This document shows positions 8,395 through 17,263 of a stretch of DNA of 64,000 bases, one piece after another. The notes under the pieces are model-generated. The model was not told where the DNA came from. It worked only from the letters and a program-made list of their open reading frames with translations, and searched no databases. How positions within the stretch are numbered: the first letter of the stretch is position 1; the number at the start of each line of letters is the position of its first letter. The DNA comes from Cryobacterium gelidum (lineage in GTDB: Bacteria; Actinomycetota; Actinomycetes; Actinomycetales; Microbacteriaceae): positions 62,568 through 126,567 of the forward strand of contig NZ_SOHL01000025.1 in the NCBI RefSeq assembly GCF_004403985.1. The letters are read 5' to 3'. Position numbers and translations under genes: made by a program.

Positions 8395-9239
8395 TGGGCT
8401 GGAATTTTGCCGTTAGCCGCCGCTGGGCGGGATATCTGGCGCTCACCATTCTCTTCGCCGCGGTGTGTTCCGGACTCGGCGTTTGGCAGCTGGCTCGGCG
8501 CGATGAGGCCCTGACCGAGTTGTTCAAGATTGATTCTAATTTCGATTCGAACCCGGTTCCCGTCACCGAGGCGCTCCCGGAGCTGACCGACTTCGACGAA
8601 TCCCAGAAGTGGATGCCGGTTGAACTGACCGGCACCTACCTCGTCGGTGACGAAATGCTCGCCAGAAACCGCCCGCTCAACGTCAATCCGGGCTTCGAAG
8701 TGTTGACCCCGTTCCTGCTCACCGACGGAACGATCTTCATCGTCGACCGCGGTTGGCTGCCCACCGGGCAGGAACAGGACGCTCCGGACACGGTGCCGGC
8801 ACCGCCCACCGGCACCGTAACCGTGGTGGCCCGGCTCAAAGCCAGCGAACCCGACCTGCCCGGCCGCACGGCGAGTGGAAATCAGGTCGCGACGATCAAC
8901 CTTTCGACCATAGCCGAACGGCTGAACGAGCCCACCTATACCGGTGCGTACGGCCTCATGGCCAAGGAAAGTCCCGCCGCAACCGAGGCACGACCAACCG
9001 CCGTGCTCAAACCGATTCGCGACGAGGGCCCCCACCTATCGTACGCCTTTCAGTGGTTTGTGTTCGGCCTGCTCGCCTTCATCGGTCTCGGCTGGGCACT
9101 CCGGGAAGAATATCGCAGTGTGAATGCTCACGACCCTGAGGAACGCGAGCGAGCAGATGAACGTGCCCGAAAGCGCGCAGCGAAACCACTCAACGACGCG
9201 GAGATTGAAGACCAGCTGCTCGACCGGCAACTGCACTAG
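8391..9239 (+). CDS. SURF1 family cytochrome oxidase assembly protein
   Basis: 282 aa. One membrane segment near the N-terminus (residues ~13-32, GYLALTILFAAVCSGLGVWQL) and one near the C-terminus (FQWFVFGLLAFIGLGWAL) flank an extracytoplasmic beta domain containing RPLNVNPGFEVLTPF and DRGWLP, the SURF1 signature regions. SURF1 helps insert haem A into the aa3 oxidase, so it links to ctaA and ctaB at 17.5-20.4 kb. The last ~45 residues are charged and cytoplasmic. It overlaps the preceding gene. Confidence 0.9.
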   Translation: MMGWNFAVSRRWAGYLALTILFAAVCSGLGVWQLARRDEALTELFKIDSNFDSNPVPVTEALPELTDFDESQKWMPVELTGTYLVGDEMLARNRPLNVNPGFEVLTPFLLTDGTIFIVDRGWLPTGQEQDAPDTVPAPPTGTVTVVARLKASEPDLPGRTASGNQVATINLSTIAERLNEPTYTGAYGLMAKESPAATEARPTAVLKPIRDEGPHLSYAFQWFVFGLLAFIGLGWALREEYRSVNAHDPEERERADERARKRAAKPLNDAEIEDQLLDRQLH

Positions 9240-9286
9240 CCGAAGGCCCGCTTCAGGCGACCGCGCGGTGGTACTCGTGCATGCGG

Positions 9287-10534
9287 TCAGGGCACTTCCG
9301 TGGGTACCCCGCCGGTTGTCCGAACAAGCAGCCCCTGGTAGACGGCAAGCAAAGATGCGGCCGACCGGGCCCAGTCGAGGCGGAGGGCGTGCTCCCGCGC
9401 CGCCGCGGCCAGGTCCCGCGCGCGCTGCGGATCCGTCAGGACAGACGCGATCGTGTCAGCCCACACCAGCGGTTCACGCGACTCCAGTACCAGGCCGGTC
9501 ATCCCGTCAATGACGGCTTCGCGTAGTCCACCGGATGCTGCGGCGATGACGGGCACGCCGCTCGCCGCAGCTTCGAGCGCAACGAGACCATAGGTTTCCG
9601 AGTGCGACGGTACCAGCACGAGACGGGCACCACGAAACAGGGCTGCCAGATCGACCCGGGATTGGGGACCAAGCAGCCGCAGCTGATCGGTCACCCCAAC
9701 CCGCTCGGCGAGTGCCCGCAGCTCGTCAACGTAGCCGTCGTAGTCGGCAGAGGCAGCGCCGGCAATGACCAGGTCCGGGCGGATGCCGGCCGGCACGGCT
9801 GCAACGGCGGCAATGGCCAGGTCGAGGCCTTTGAGGGGTTGCAGGCGGGCTGCAACGAGAACGCAACCGCGGCCGTCGGCCGGTACCGCCCGATCGCCCA
9901 GAAACGCAGGTACGGCAGGCGAGAACATGGCATTGTCGACGCCGGGCAGCACGACGGACGTGCGTTGCACTGCCCCACCCAATCTCCCCGTGATCGTTGT
10001 CGCCTCGGCAGCACTAATCGCGACGAGCGCATCCGATTCGCGCGCCAACCAGGCCTCCCCGGGCATCCGTCCCGCTGATTCAGCGCGTTCACCCGCTGAG
10101 AGCGGCGTCGAATCGTCGGCTGCGATGCTGTGAAAGCTCTGCACGTGCGGAATGCCCCACCGCCTGGCCACCGGCAGAGCGGCCATACCGGAAAACCAGT
10201 GGTGCGAGTGGATGATGTCCCAGGCCGGTCGCGCGGCCAGCTGAGCCGAGAACTCCGCGATCCACTGCTCGTGCTCGCCCTTTGCCAAGGCGACCGCCGG
10301 ACCCGCGTCGAGAAACTCCAGGGTCACGCCGGGTGCGAGCTGCATCGACGCGGGCTGATGGTCCGCAGAACGGCGGGTCAGGATGCTCACGTCATGACCG
10401 AGGGCTGCCAGAGCTTCCGCCTGATGGCGAACCACAACGTTCATGCCCCCGGCGTCACCGGCACCGGGATCTGCACCGGGCGAGGTGTGCAGGCACACCA
10501 GCGCGATGCGAAGTGACTTTTCGGGCGGCAGCAC
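9287..10534 (-). CDS. MshA-like GT4 glycosyltransferase
   Basis: 415 aa from GTG 10534, chosen because AAAGGAA lies 6 nt upstream; an ATG 15 codons earlier lacks one. N-terminal HTSPGADPGAGDAGGMNV is the donor-domain signature of MshA, which joins UDP-GlcNAc to inositol-phosphate in mycothiol synthesis. The C-terminal SETYGLVALEA holds the GT4 EX7E motif. MshA is the best match by motif, but related GT4 enzymes such as sucrose-phosphate synthase share it, and no mycothiol partner is adjacent. It is on the same strand as the ABC-F gene, 56 nt downstream. Confidence 0.75.
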   Translation of the reverse strand: MLPPEKSLRIALVCLHTSPGADPGAGDAGGMNVVVRHQAEALAALGHDVSILTRRSADHQPASMQLAPGVTLEFLDAGPAVALAKGEHEQWIAEFSAQLAARPAWDIIHSHHWFSGMAALPVARRWGIPHVQSFHSIAADDSTPLSAGERAESAGRMPGEAWLARESDALVAISAAEATTITGRLGGAVQRTSVVLPGVDNAMFSPAVPAFLGDRAVPADGRGCVLVAARLQPLKGLDLAIAAVAAVPAGIRPDLVIAGAASADYDGYVDELRALAERVGVTDQLRLLGPQSRVDLAALFRGARLVLVPSHSETYGLVALEAAASGVPVIAAASGGLREAVIDGMTGLVLESREPLVWADTIASVLTDPQRARDLAAAAREHALRLDWARSAASLLAVYQGLLVRTTGGVPTEVP

Positions 10535-10590
10535 GCACGGTTCCTTTAAATCGGACGATCCGGCGAGGCTACGCCGCATCAGCGAATCGG

Positions 10591-12189
10591 TTAGGACAGC
10601 TCGATGAGGTCGAGGTAATCCTTGTTCCAGTGGTCTTCCGTACCCTCGGGCATGATCAGCACCCGTTCCGGGTTGAGGGCCTGCACGGCGCCCTCATCGT
10701 GGCTCACGAGCACAACGGCGCCGGCATAGTGCGCGAGAGCATCGAGGATCTCCTCGCGACTGGCCGGGTCGAGGTTGTTGGTGGGCTCGTCCAGCAGCAG
10801 CACGTTGGCGCCGGAGACGACGATCATGGCCAGGGCAAGACGGGTCTTCTCGCCGCCGGAGAGCACACCGGCCGGCTTGGTGGAGTCGTCGCCGGTGAAC
10901 AGGAACGAGCCGAGTACCCGGCGGGCTTCCATCTCGGTGATGCTCGGCGAAGCGGACACCATGTTCTCGAGCACGCTGCGGTTGACGTCGATCGTCTCGT
11001 GCTCCTGAGCGTAGTAGCCGATCCGCAGGCCGTGTCCGGGTTCGATCGAGCCGGTGTCGGATTCGTCGACACCCGCCAGCATGCGCAGCAGGGTGGTTTT
11101 TCCTGCCCCGTTGAGTCCGAGGATGACGACCTTGGATCCGCGGTCGATCGCGAGGTCGACGGCGGTGAAGATCTCCAGGGAACCGTAGCTCTTCGACAGG
11201 TCCTTGGCCATGAGCGGAGTGCGTCCGCACGGCGCCGGCTCGGGGAAGCGCAACTTGGCGACACGTTCCACGGCTCGCACGGCGTCGAGCCCGGAGAGGA
11301 GCTTCTCGGCGCGAGCCACCATCTGGTGGGCAGCCGCGGCCTTGCTCGCCTTGGCGCCGAACTTCGCAGCCTGCAGCTGCAGGGTGGACGCCTTTTTCTC
11401 CGCGTTGGAGCGCTCCTTCTTGCGGCGGTCGGCATCGGCGGTCCGCTGCAGCAGGTAGTTCTTCCAGTTCATGTTGTAGATGTCGATCATCATGCGGTTC
11501 GCATCGAGGTAGAACACCCGGTTGACCGTTTCGCCGACGAGTTCGATGTCGTGGCTGATGATGATGACACCGCCCTTGTAGTTCTTGACGAATTCGCGCA
11601 GCCAGGCCACCGAGTCGGCGTCGAGGTGGTTGGTCGGCTCGTCAAGGATCATCATCTCGGCGGCCGAAAACAGGATGCGGGCGAGTTCGATGCGGCGACG
11701 CTGACCGCCGGACAGGGTACTCAGGGCCTGGTCAAGGATGTGATCGGGCAGTTTCAAGTTGCTGGCGATCGAGGCGGCTTCGGCCTCAGCGGAGTAGCCG
11801 CCCAGGCCGTTGAACTCGTCGGTCAGGCGACCGTACTTCTTCATGGCGGCGGCGCTGATCTTGGGATCGGGGTCGGCCATGGCCAGGCTGGACTCGTGCA
11901 TGCCGAGCGCGATGGTGCCGAGGCCGCGGGCATCGAGGATGCGGGTGCGGGCCAGCATGGTCGGGTCGCCGGCGCGCGGATCCTGGGGCAGGTAGCCGAT
12001 CTCGCCGGAATGACTGATTGACCCCTTGGTCGGGTTGGTCTCCCCCGCGAGCGTCTTCGTCAGGGTCGTCTTGCCGGCGCCGTTTCGACCGACCAGGCCG
12101 ATCTTGTCGCCGCTCGCGACGCGGAAGTTGACGCCCTCCATGAGCACACGGGCTCCAACGCGGATTTCGAGATCTTGCACGTTGAGCAC
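10591..12189 (-). CDS. ABC-F family ribosome-associated ATPase
   Basis: 532 aa from GTG 12189 (MLNVQDLEIRVGARVL). Two ABC cassettes with Walker A GRNGAGKTT and GLNGAGKTT, signatures LSGGQRRR and LSGGEKTRL, and Walker B motifs ILDEPTNHLD and LLDEPTNNLD. The linker between them is Lys/Glu-rich (ADADRRKKERSNAEKKAS), typical of the P-site tRNA interaction motif. There is no membrane domain, so it is not a transporter; ABC-F proteins act on the ribosome in translation control or antibiotic protection. Which subgroup it belongs to cannot be told here. A 5' leader of about 70 nt and an adjacent TetR gene suggest regulation. Confidence 0.88.
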   Translation of the reverse strand: MLNVQDLEIRVGARVLMEGVNFRVASGDKIGLVGRNGAGKTTLTKTLAGETNPTKGSISHSGEIGYLPQDPRAGDPTMLARTRILDARGLGTIALGMHESSLAMADPDPKISAAAMKKYGRLTDEFNGLGGYSAEAEAASIASNLKLPDHILDQALSTLSGGQRRRIELARILFSAAEMMILDEPTNHLDADSVAWLREFVKNYKGGVIIISHDIELVGETVNRVFYLDANRMMIDIYNMNWKNYLLQRTADADRRKKERSNAEKKASTLQLQAAKFGAKASKAAAAHQMVARAEKLLSGLDAVRAVERVAKLRFPEPAPCGRTPLMAKDLSKSYGSLEIFTAVDLAIDRGSKVVILGLNGAGKTTLLRMLAGVDESDTGSIEPGHGLRIGYYAQEHETIDVNRSVLENMVSASPSITEMEARRVLGSFLFTGDDSTKPAGVLSGGEKTRLALAMIVVSGANVLLLDEPTNNLDPASREEILDALAHYAGAVVLVSHDEGAVQALNPERVLIMPEGTEDHWNKDYLDLIELS

Positions 12190-12234
12190 AGCAATAGTCC
12201 ATTCGAAGTGTTTTGTACGGGTGTGAAGTGTGGG

Positions 12235-12251
12235 TGGACCAGAGCGGTCCA
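12235..12251. promoter_or_regulatory. Inverted repeat in the ABC-F leader
   Basis: TGGACC-agagc-GGTCCA, 6-bp arms around a 5-nt centre, just downstream of the TATACT -10. It could be an operator or a small leader hairpin. Confidence 0.45.
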
Positions 12252-12258
12252 ACTCACT

Positions 12259-12264
12259 AGTATA
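12259..12264 (-). promoter_or_regulatory. -10 element TATACT for the ABC-F gene
   Basis: Consensus-like TATACT on the minus strand, about 70 nt before the GTG start. No clear -35 was found. Confidence 0.45.
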
Positions 12265-12306
12265 TTTGCCCTGAGCCTTGTTTGGCGCACGCACGCCCAC
12301 GCTGGG

Positions 12307-12954
12307 CTAGAGCAGGGCGGCCAGCAACGATTTTTCCAGCCAGTTGAGGTACGCCTCGGTCGACCAGCCGAGCGACAAGACCAGCGTCCTGAAGGTATGC
12401 GGGTGGGCCAGCGCCCACATCGTCGCCGCGGCCTCATGGTCGCTGGGGCCCCCGCTATAGATCTGGCTCCCGCGCAGACCGCGCTTCTCCCGGAGCGCCG
12501 CGGCGACCTCACCAAAGCCATGAAGCCGGGCCGCGTCGCGCTTCTGCTCGAACTCCCCCACGTCGGGATCGACCACGGCCGCTTCGCTGACGATACGGAG
12601 GATTCCCGCGGTGCGCTCATTCACGAGAGCGCTCGACCGGGCCAGAATGCGAATGACCTCTGTCGCCGTGCGCGCCTCGGCGATTCGTTCGCGCGTAGCG
12701 CCGGACAGCAGCGCCGGGGCATCCGGCTCTTCGGCGACCCGGTCAAGCACCGCCGCCAGCAGTTCGGCCTTCGAGCCCACCGAGTTGTAGATCGTCTGCA
12801 CGACGACGCCGGCCTCTTCCGCAATCGCCGCTACCGATGTGCCCACGTAGCCGCGCTCGAGCATGAGTCGGCCGGCCGCCATGACAATCTCCGCCCGCGT
12901 GCTTGCCGCCTGCGCCGCGCGCCGCCTCAGTGCCCCGTGTTCCCCGAAATCCAT
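12307..12954 (-). CDS. TetR family transcriptional regulator
   Basis: 215 aa. An N-terminal helix-turn-helix at about residues 20-65 (TRAEIVMAAGRLMLERGYVG, then TSVAAIAEEAGVVVQTIYNSVGSKAELL) is characteristic of TetR. The C-terminal ligand domain is not recognisable. It lies 117 nt upstream of the ABC-F gene on the same strand. A 19-bp near-perfect palindrome sits next to its -10, so it very probably represses itself. Its ligand is unknown; whether it also controls the ABC-F gene is inference. Confidence 0.9.
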   Translation of the reverse strand: MDFGEHGALRRRAAQAASTRAEIVMAAGRLMLERGYVGTSVAAIAEEAGVVVQTIYNSVGSKAELLAAVLDRVAEEPDAPALLSGATRERIAEARTATEVIRILARSSALVNERTAGILRIVSEAAVVDPDVGEFEQKRDAARLHGFGEVAAALREKRGLRGSQIYSGGPSDHEAAATMWALAHPHTFRTLVLSLGWSTEAYLNWLEKSLLAALL

Positions 12955-12960
12955 AGCATT

Positions 12961-12966
12961 AGCATA
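12961..12966 (-). promoter_or_regulatory. -10 element TATGCT, leaderless tetR promoter
   Basis: On the minus strand TATGCT, then AATGCT, then ATG at 12954. Confidence 0.6.
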
Positions 12967-12967
12967 G

Positions 12968-12986
12968 CGTTCTACTGAGTAGAGCG
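12968..12986. promoter_or_regulatory. Palindromic TetR operator
   Basis: CGTTCTACT-g-AGTAGAGCG: 9-bp arms with a single mismatch around one central base. It lies directly upstream of the TATGCT -10, so a bound dimer would block RNA polymerase. Size and placement are typical of TetR autoregulation. Confidence 0.75.
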
Positions 12987-13024
12987 TATTACGAGTGGGG
13001 GCGGGCAGCGTTGACAGACAGAGA

Positions 13025-13058
13025 GAAGGCCCCTCCTGCGGCTGCAGATGGGGCCTTC
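13025..13058. terminator. Hairpin at the end of the suf operon
   Basis: 9-bp stem GAAGGCCCC / GGGGCCTTC with an inner CTGC...GCAG stem; it follows sufT on the minus strand. There is no long T-run. Confidence 0.6.
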
Positions 13059-13075
13059 GACTACCGAAGGTGGAG

Positions 13076-13405
13076 CTACATGGCGAAGCCGAGGGCTCGC
13101 ATCATGTCGCGGCCGTCGTCGGTGATCTTGTCAGGTCCCCACGGCGGCATCCAGACCCAGTTGATGCGGAATTGGTCGACGACACCGTCAAGCGCCTCCG
13201 CCGTCTGCTCCTCGAGCACATCGGTCAGCGGACAGCCGGCGGAGGTGAGGGTCATGTGGATGATGAGCGCGTTGTTCTCATCGTCCCAGCCGAGGTCATA
13301 GATGAGCCCGAGGTCGACGACGTTGATGCCGAGCTCCGGGTCCATGACGTCTTTCAGGGCCTCTTCGATTTCGTCGAAGCGAGCCGGACTGAGTGTTGAA
13401 GCCAT
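13076..13405 (-). CDS. sufT: SufT-type Fe-S assembly factor (DUF59/MIP18)
   Basis: 109 aa. The core DPELGINVVDLGLIYDLGW and MTLTSAGCPLTDVLEEQ, with the single reactive Cys in AGCPL, define the DUF59/MIP18 family. Actinobacterial members at the end of suf operons are called SufT and help mature Fe-S proteins. The start ATG overlaps no gene; the sufC stop is 5 nt upstream. A TAGGCT -10 lies 6 nt before the ATG, inside the sufC tail, so it may also be transcribed alone. Confidence 0.9.
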   Translation of the reverse strand: MASTLSPARFDEIEEALKDVMDPELGINVVDLGLIYDLGWDDENNALIIHMTLTSAGCPLTDVLEEQTAEALDGVVDQFRINWVWMPPWGPDKITDDGRDMMRALGFAM

Positions 13406-13409
13406 GCGA

Positions 13410-14174
13410 TCAGCCTACGTTCGACGGGACGAGAAAGCGATCGTAGCCTTCGTCCTCGAGGCGGTCTGCGAGCTCAGGCCCGCCCTGTTCGGCAATGCGA
13501 CCATTGACGAAGACGTGCACGAAGTCAGGGTGGATGTAGCGCAGGATGCGCGTGTAGTGCGTGATCAGGAGCAGGCCGAGGCCAGTGTTGGTCTTGGCGC
13601 GGTTGACGCCCTCCGAAACGATCTTGAGTGCGTCCACGTCGAGGCCGGAATCGGTCTCGTCGAGCACGGCGAACTTCGGCTTGAGCAGTTCAAGCTGGAG
13701 AATCTCGTTGCGCTTCTTCTCGCCACCGGAAAAGCCCTCGTTGACGTTGCGCTCGGCGAATGTCTTGTCCATGCGCAGGTCCGTCATCGCCTGGCGCACA
13801 TCCTTGATCCACGTGCGAATCGCCGGGGCCTCCCCCTCGATGGCCGTCTTAGCGGTGCGGAGGAAGTTGGTGACGGTCACTCCCGGAATCTCCACCGGGT
13901 ACTGCATGGCAAGGAACAACCCCGCGCGGGCCCGGGCATCCACTGTCATTGTGAGCACTTCGGCGCCGTCAAGAAGGATGGAGCCGCTCTCGACGTGATA
14001 CTTGGGGTGGCCGGCGATCGTGTAGGCGAGGGTGGACTTGCCCGAGCCGTTCGGGCCCATGATGGCGTGGATCTCGCCCTCGTTGATGGACAGGTCGACG
14101 CCGCGCAGGATCTGCTTGGTGCCCTGGTCGGTCTCGACGCTGACGTGCAGGTCTTTGATTTCAAGAACAGACAT
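13410..14174 (-). CDS. sufC: Fe-S cluster assembly ATPase SufC
   Basis: 254 aa. Walker A GPNGSGKST (about 39-47), signature FSGGEKKRNEIL, Walker B FAVLDETDSGLDVDAL and H-loop THY are the exact SufC hallmarks, including D-E-T-D-S-G-L-D. It is a soluble ATPase that powers the SufBCD scaffold. It follows the Rieske ferredoxin gene by 66 nt and precedes sufT. Confidence 0.97.
   Translation of the reverse strand: MSVLEIKDLHVSVETDQGTKQILRGVDLSINEGEIHAIMGPNGSGKSTLAYTIAGHPKYHVESGSILLDGAEVLTMTVDARARAGLFLAMQYPVEIPGVTVTNFLRTAKTAIEGEAPAIRTWIKDVRQAMTDLRMDKTFAERNVNEGFSGGEKKRNEILQLELLKPKFAVLDETDSGLDVDALKIVSEGVNRAKTNTGLGLLLITHYTRILRYIHPDFVHVFVNGRIAEQGGPELADRLEDEGYDRFLVPSNVG
13412..13417 (-). promoter_or_regulatory. 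Internal -10 TAGGCT for sufT
   Basis: TAGGCT, then GATCGC, then the sufT ATG at 13405. The hexamer is formed by the last codons of sufC (GTA GGC TGA), so it may be chance. Confidence 0.4.
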
Positions 14175-14240
14175 GAATGTCTTATTCCCTTCTGAATTTG
14201 GCTTGAATGGCTGGTGGGGCGGTCGGTGCGTGAGACAGAC

Positions 14241-14567
14241 TCAGACCGCGACGGTGACGGAAGGATCGACGAAGATGAAACCGTCGATGAGTTCAACGTT
14301 GTAAACCGGGACCGGATCGTAGGCCGGCAAGGACAGCGGCTTTCCAGTAGTGAGGGAGAACATCGAACCGTGGGCCCAGCACTCGAGAGTCTGGCCCTCC
14401 ACGAATCCCTCGGACAGGGAGATATCGCCGTGCGTGCACGTGTCTCCGATGGCGAAGACATCGCCGGCGGCATCGCGCACGAGGGCGATGGCGACCCCGT
14501 CGATTTCGACCTTGACGGCCTGGTTCACTTCGAGCTCATCGAGAGCGCAGATCTTCGTTGCAGTCAT
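14241..14567 (-). CDS. Rieske-type ferredoxin in the suf operon
   Basis: 108 aa. Rieske [2Fe-2S] ligands are present as CTHG (Cys/His pair one) and CWAHG (pair two), with the SPLPAY-like loop seen as LPAYDPVPVY. This is the small non-haem-dioxygenase ferredoxin fold. Homologues sit between sufD and sufC in many actinobacterial suf operons, so it may pass electrons during cluster assembly; that role is inference. It starts 2 nt after the sufD stop. Confidence 0.92.
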   Translation of the reverse strand: MTATKICALDELEVNQAVKVEIDGVAIALVRDAAGDVFAIGDTCTHGDISLSEGFVEGQTLECWAHGSMFSLTTGKPLSLPAYDPVPVYNVELIDGFIFVDPSVTVAV

Positions 14568-14569
14568 GC

Positions 14570-15817
14570 TTACTTGTCGTCCGTTCCAATAAGTTCCGCT
14601 TCGATTGCGAGCTGCAATCGAGCTTCGAGTTCGGGGGAACCAATCTGCTGCACGACCTCGGTGAGGAATCCGCGCACGACGAGTCGCCGCGCTTCCTCCT
14701 CGGTGATGCCGCGAGCCTGCAGGTAGAACAGCTGCTCGTCGTCGAACCGTCCCGTGGCGCTGGCGTGACCGGCCCCGACGATGTCGCCGGTTTCGATCTC
14801 CAGGTTGGGGATGGAATCAGCGCGGGTACCCTCGCTGAGTACTAGGTTGCGGTTCTGCTCATAGCTGTCGGTGCCGGCAGCCTTGTTGCCGATCAGTACA
14901 TCGCCGATCCAGACCGTTCGTGCGTCCTGGCCTTGCAGGGCCCCCTTGTAATTGACCCGGCTGCGGCTCTTCGGCGCGTCGTGGAAGACGTAAACCTGCT
15001 GTTCCAGGTGCTGCCCGGCATCCGCGAAGTACAGCCCGAGGAGCAGCGTATCGGAGCCGGGTCCGGCTAGACGCACCGAGGGGTTGACCCGAACGATGCT
15101 GCCGCCCAGGGAGACGACGACATGCTTGAGGCGGGCGTCACGGCCGACGGATGCGAAATGGTTGGCCAGGTGCACCGCCGAGTCATCCCATTCCTGAAGC
15201 GAGACGACCGTGAGATTCGCGGACTCGCCGAGGATGATCTCGACGTTTTCGCTGAGCCGAGCCTCGCCCGTATTTTGCAGGATCACCGTGGCCTGGCTGA
15301 ACGGTTTGGCCTCGATGATCGTGTGGGCGCCGCGGGCGGAGTTGCCGAGAACCGATCGCGTGACCGTGATCTCCTTGGCTTCCTCGCCGCTCACCGTGAT
15401 GGCGAGAGCCTCGTCGAACGCCGACCAGGCGTTCGCGGCTGCACGTTCTTCCGGCAAACCAGCGGTGCCGATGCGGGCATCCGTTCGGGGTACCCACTCG
15501 ACGGAGATATCCGCTGCCGGGGTGGACTCGACCTCGTAGCGGGAGCCATCGAGGTCACCGGCCGTGAGGTCGCTGAATTTTCCGACGGGCGAGTGCTTCC
15601 AGACGGCTTCGCGGCCGGTGACGGCCTCGAAATCGGTCACGTTCACGCTCTTGAAACGGTCCGAGCGGGTTTGCACCGGCACGTAGCCGAAACGACCGTC
15701 GGAATGTTCCTTGATCCCGTGCTGGCCGGGCGACAGGGTGGACGAACCGGCAACGGGTGTAGATGGTGCGGGCACAGTTTTTGAAGCGCTCTTCGAAAGC
15801 GCTGAAGCGGCGGACAT
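14570..15817 (-). CDS. sufD: Fe-S cluster assembly protein SufD
   Basis: 415 aa. The beta-helix core and C-terminal DIVGAGHASATGRFDDEQLFYLQARGI are the SufD/SufB family signature; the conserved His is in GHASATG. SufD partners SufB in the SufBC2D scaffold. The ATG directly follows the sufB TAA with no gap, so translation is probably coupled. Confidence 0.96.
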   Translation of the reverse strand: MSAASALSKSASKTVPAPSTPVAGSSTLSPGQHGIKEHSDGRFGYVPVQTRSDRFKSVNVTDFEAVTGREAVWKHSPVGKFSDLTAGDLDGSRYEVESTPAADISVEWVPRTDARIGTAGLPEERAAANAWSAFDEALAITVSGEEAKEITVTRSVLGNSARGAHTIIEAKPFSQATVILQNTGEARLSENVEIILGESANLTVVSLQEWDDSAVHLANHFASVGRDARLKHVVVSLGGSIVRVNPSVRLAGPGSDTLLLGLYFADAGQHLEQQVYVFHDAPKSRSRVNYKGALQGQDARTVWIGDVLIGNKAAGTDSYEQNRNLVLSEGTRADSIPNLEIETGDIVGAGHASATGRFDDEQLFYLQARGITEEEARRLVVRGFLTEVVQQIGSPELEARLQLAIEAELIGTDDK

Positions 15818-17236
15818 TTAGCCGACGGATCCTTCCATGCCCATTTCAATGAGCTTGTTGAGTTCGAGGGCGTACTCCATCGGGAGCTCCCGGGCGATCG
15901 GTTCGATGAATCCACGAACGATCATGGCCATGGCTTCGTCTTCGGGCATGCCGCGACTCATCAGGTAGAACAACTGCTCTTCGCTGACTCGGGAGACGGT
16001 GGCCTCGTGGCCGAGCTGTACGTCGTCCACACGGATGTCAATGGACGGGTAGGTGTCAGAGCGCGACTGAGTGTCGACCAAGAGAGCGTCGCAGCGCACG
16101 GTGTTGGCGGAGTGGTGTGCGGAGGCGTCTACCCGGACTTCACCACGGTACCCGCTACGCCCGCCACCGCGAGCGATGGACTTGGAGACGATCGACGACT
16201 GCGTGTACGGCGCCATGTGGATCATCTTGGCGCCGGCGTCCTGGTGTTGGCCCGGCCCAGCGAATGCCACCGAGAGGGTCTCGCCCTTGGCGTGCTCACC
16301 CATCAGGTAGATGGACGGGTACTTCATGGTGACCTTGGAACCGATGTTGCCGTCGATCCATTCCATCGTGGCACCTTCGCCGGCCGTGGCCCGCTTGGTG
16401 ACAAGGTTGTAGACGTTGTTCGACCAGTTCTGGATGGTCGTGTAGCGAACGCGGGCGTTCTTCTTCACGACGATCTCGACGACGGCGGAGTGCAGCGAGT
16501 CGGACTTATAGATCGGGGCGGTGCAGCCCTCGATGTAATGCACGTAGCTGCCCTCGTCGGCGATGATGAGCGTGCGCTCGAACTGGCCCATGTTCTCCGT
16601 GTTGATGCGGAAATACGCCTGCAGGGGAATCTCCACGTGCACGCCGGGCGGCACGTAGACGAACGATCCACCGGACCAGACGGCCGTGTTGAGCGCGGCG
16701 AACTTGTTGTCACCGGAGGGGATGATGGTGCCGAAGTACTCTTCGAAGAACTCCGGGTGCTCTTTGAGCGCCGTGTCGGTGTCCATGAAGATAACGCCCT
16801 GGGCTTCGAGTTCTTCGTTGATCTGGTGGTAGACCACTTCGGACTCGTACTGGGCTGCGACACCGGAGACGAGGCGCTGGCGCTCTGCTTCGGGGATGCC
16901 GAGCTTCTCGTAGGTGTTCTTGATGTCGTCGGGTAGGTCGTCCCAGGTCTGGGCCTGCTTCTCTGTGGAACGGACAAAGTACTTGATGTTGTCGAAGTCG
17001 ATCTCGGACAGGTCGGCGCCCCAGGTCGGCATGGGCTTGCGTTCGAACAGCTGCAGGGCCTTCAGGCGACGCTGCAGCATCCAGTCCGGCTCGGATTTCA
17101 GGTTCGAAATGTCCGTGACGACTTCGGGGGAAATGCCACGGCGCGCAGATGCGCCGGCCTTGTCAGAATCGGCCCACCCGAATTCGTAGGTGCCAATCCC
17201 CTCAAGGTCGGGACGGTCTAGCAGGACATCCGACAT
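15818..17236 (-). CDS. sufB: Fe-S cluster assembly protein SufB
   Basis: 472 aa from ATG 17236, preceded by AAGAGGT; an upstream in-frame start at 17260 adds eight codons that do not look like SufB. Conserved stretches include [35 protein letters not shown]-like EGCTAPIY, and the C-terminal [21 protein letters not shown]. SufB is the scaffold on which the cluster is built. It is the first gene of the operon; no sufR regulator gene precedes it, unlike in mycobacteria. Confidence 0.97.
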   Translation of the reverse strand: MSDVLLDRPDLEGIGTYEFGWADSDKAGASARRGISPEVVTDISNLKSEPDWMLQRRLKALQLFERKPMPTWGADLSEIDFDNIKYFVRSTEKQAQTWDDLPDDIKNTYEKLGIPEAERQRLVSGVAAQYESEVVYHQINEELEAQGVIFMDTDTALKEHPEFFEEYFGTIIPSGDNKFAALNTAVWSGGSFVYVPPGVHVEIPLQAYFRINTENMGQFERTLIIADEGSYVHYIEGCTAPIYKSDSLHSAVVEIVVKKNARVRYTTIQNWSNNVYNLVTKRATAGEGATMEWIDGNIGSKVTMKYPSIYLMGEHAKGETLSVAFAGPGQHQDAGAKMIHMAPYTQSSIVSKSIARGGGRSGYRGEVRVDASAHHSANTVRCDALLVDTQSRSDTYPSIDIRVDDVQLGHEATVSRVSEEQLFYLMSRGMPEDEAMAMIVRGFIEPIARELPMEYALELNKLIEMGMEGSVG

Positions 17237-17263
17237 ATTTACCTCTTCTCTACCCAGCACAAC

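Noticed and set aside
10282-12021. 579-codon plus-strand open frame opposite the ABC-F gene
   Set aside because: Mirror of the ABC-F coding region; no motifs.
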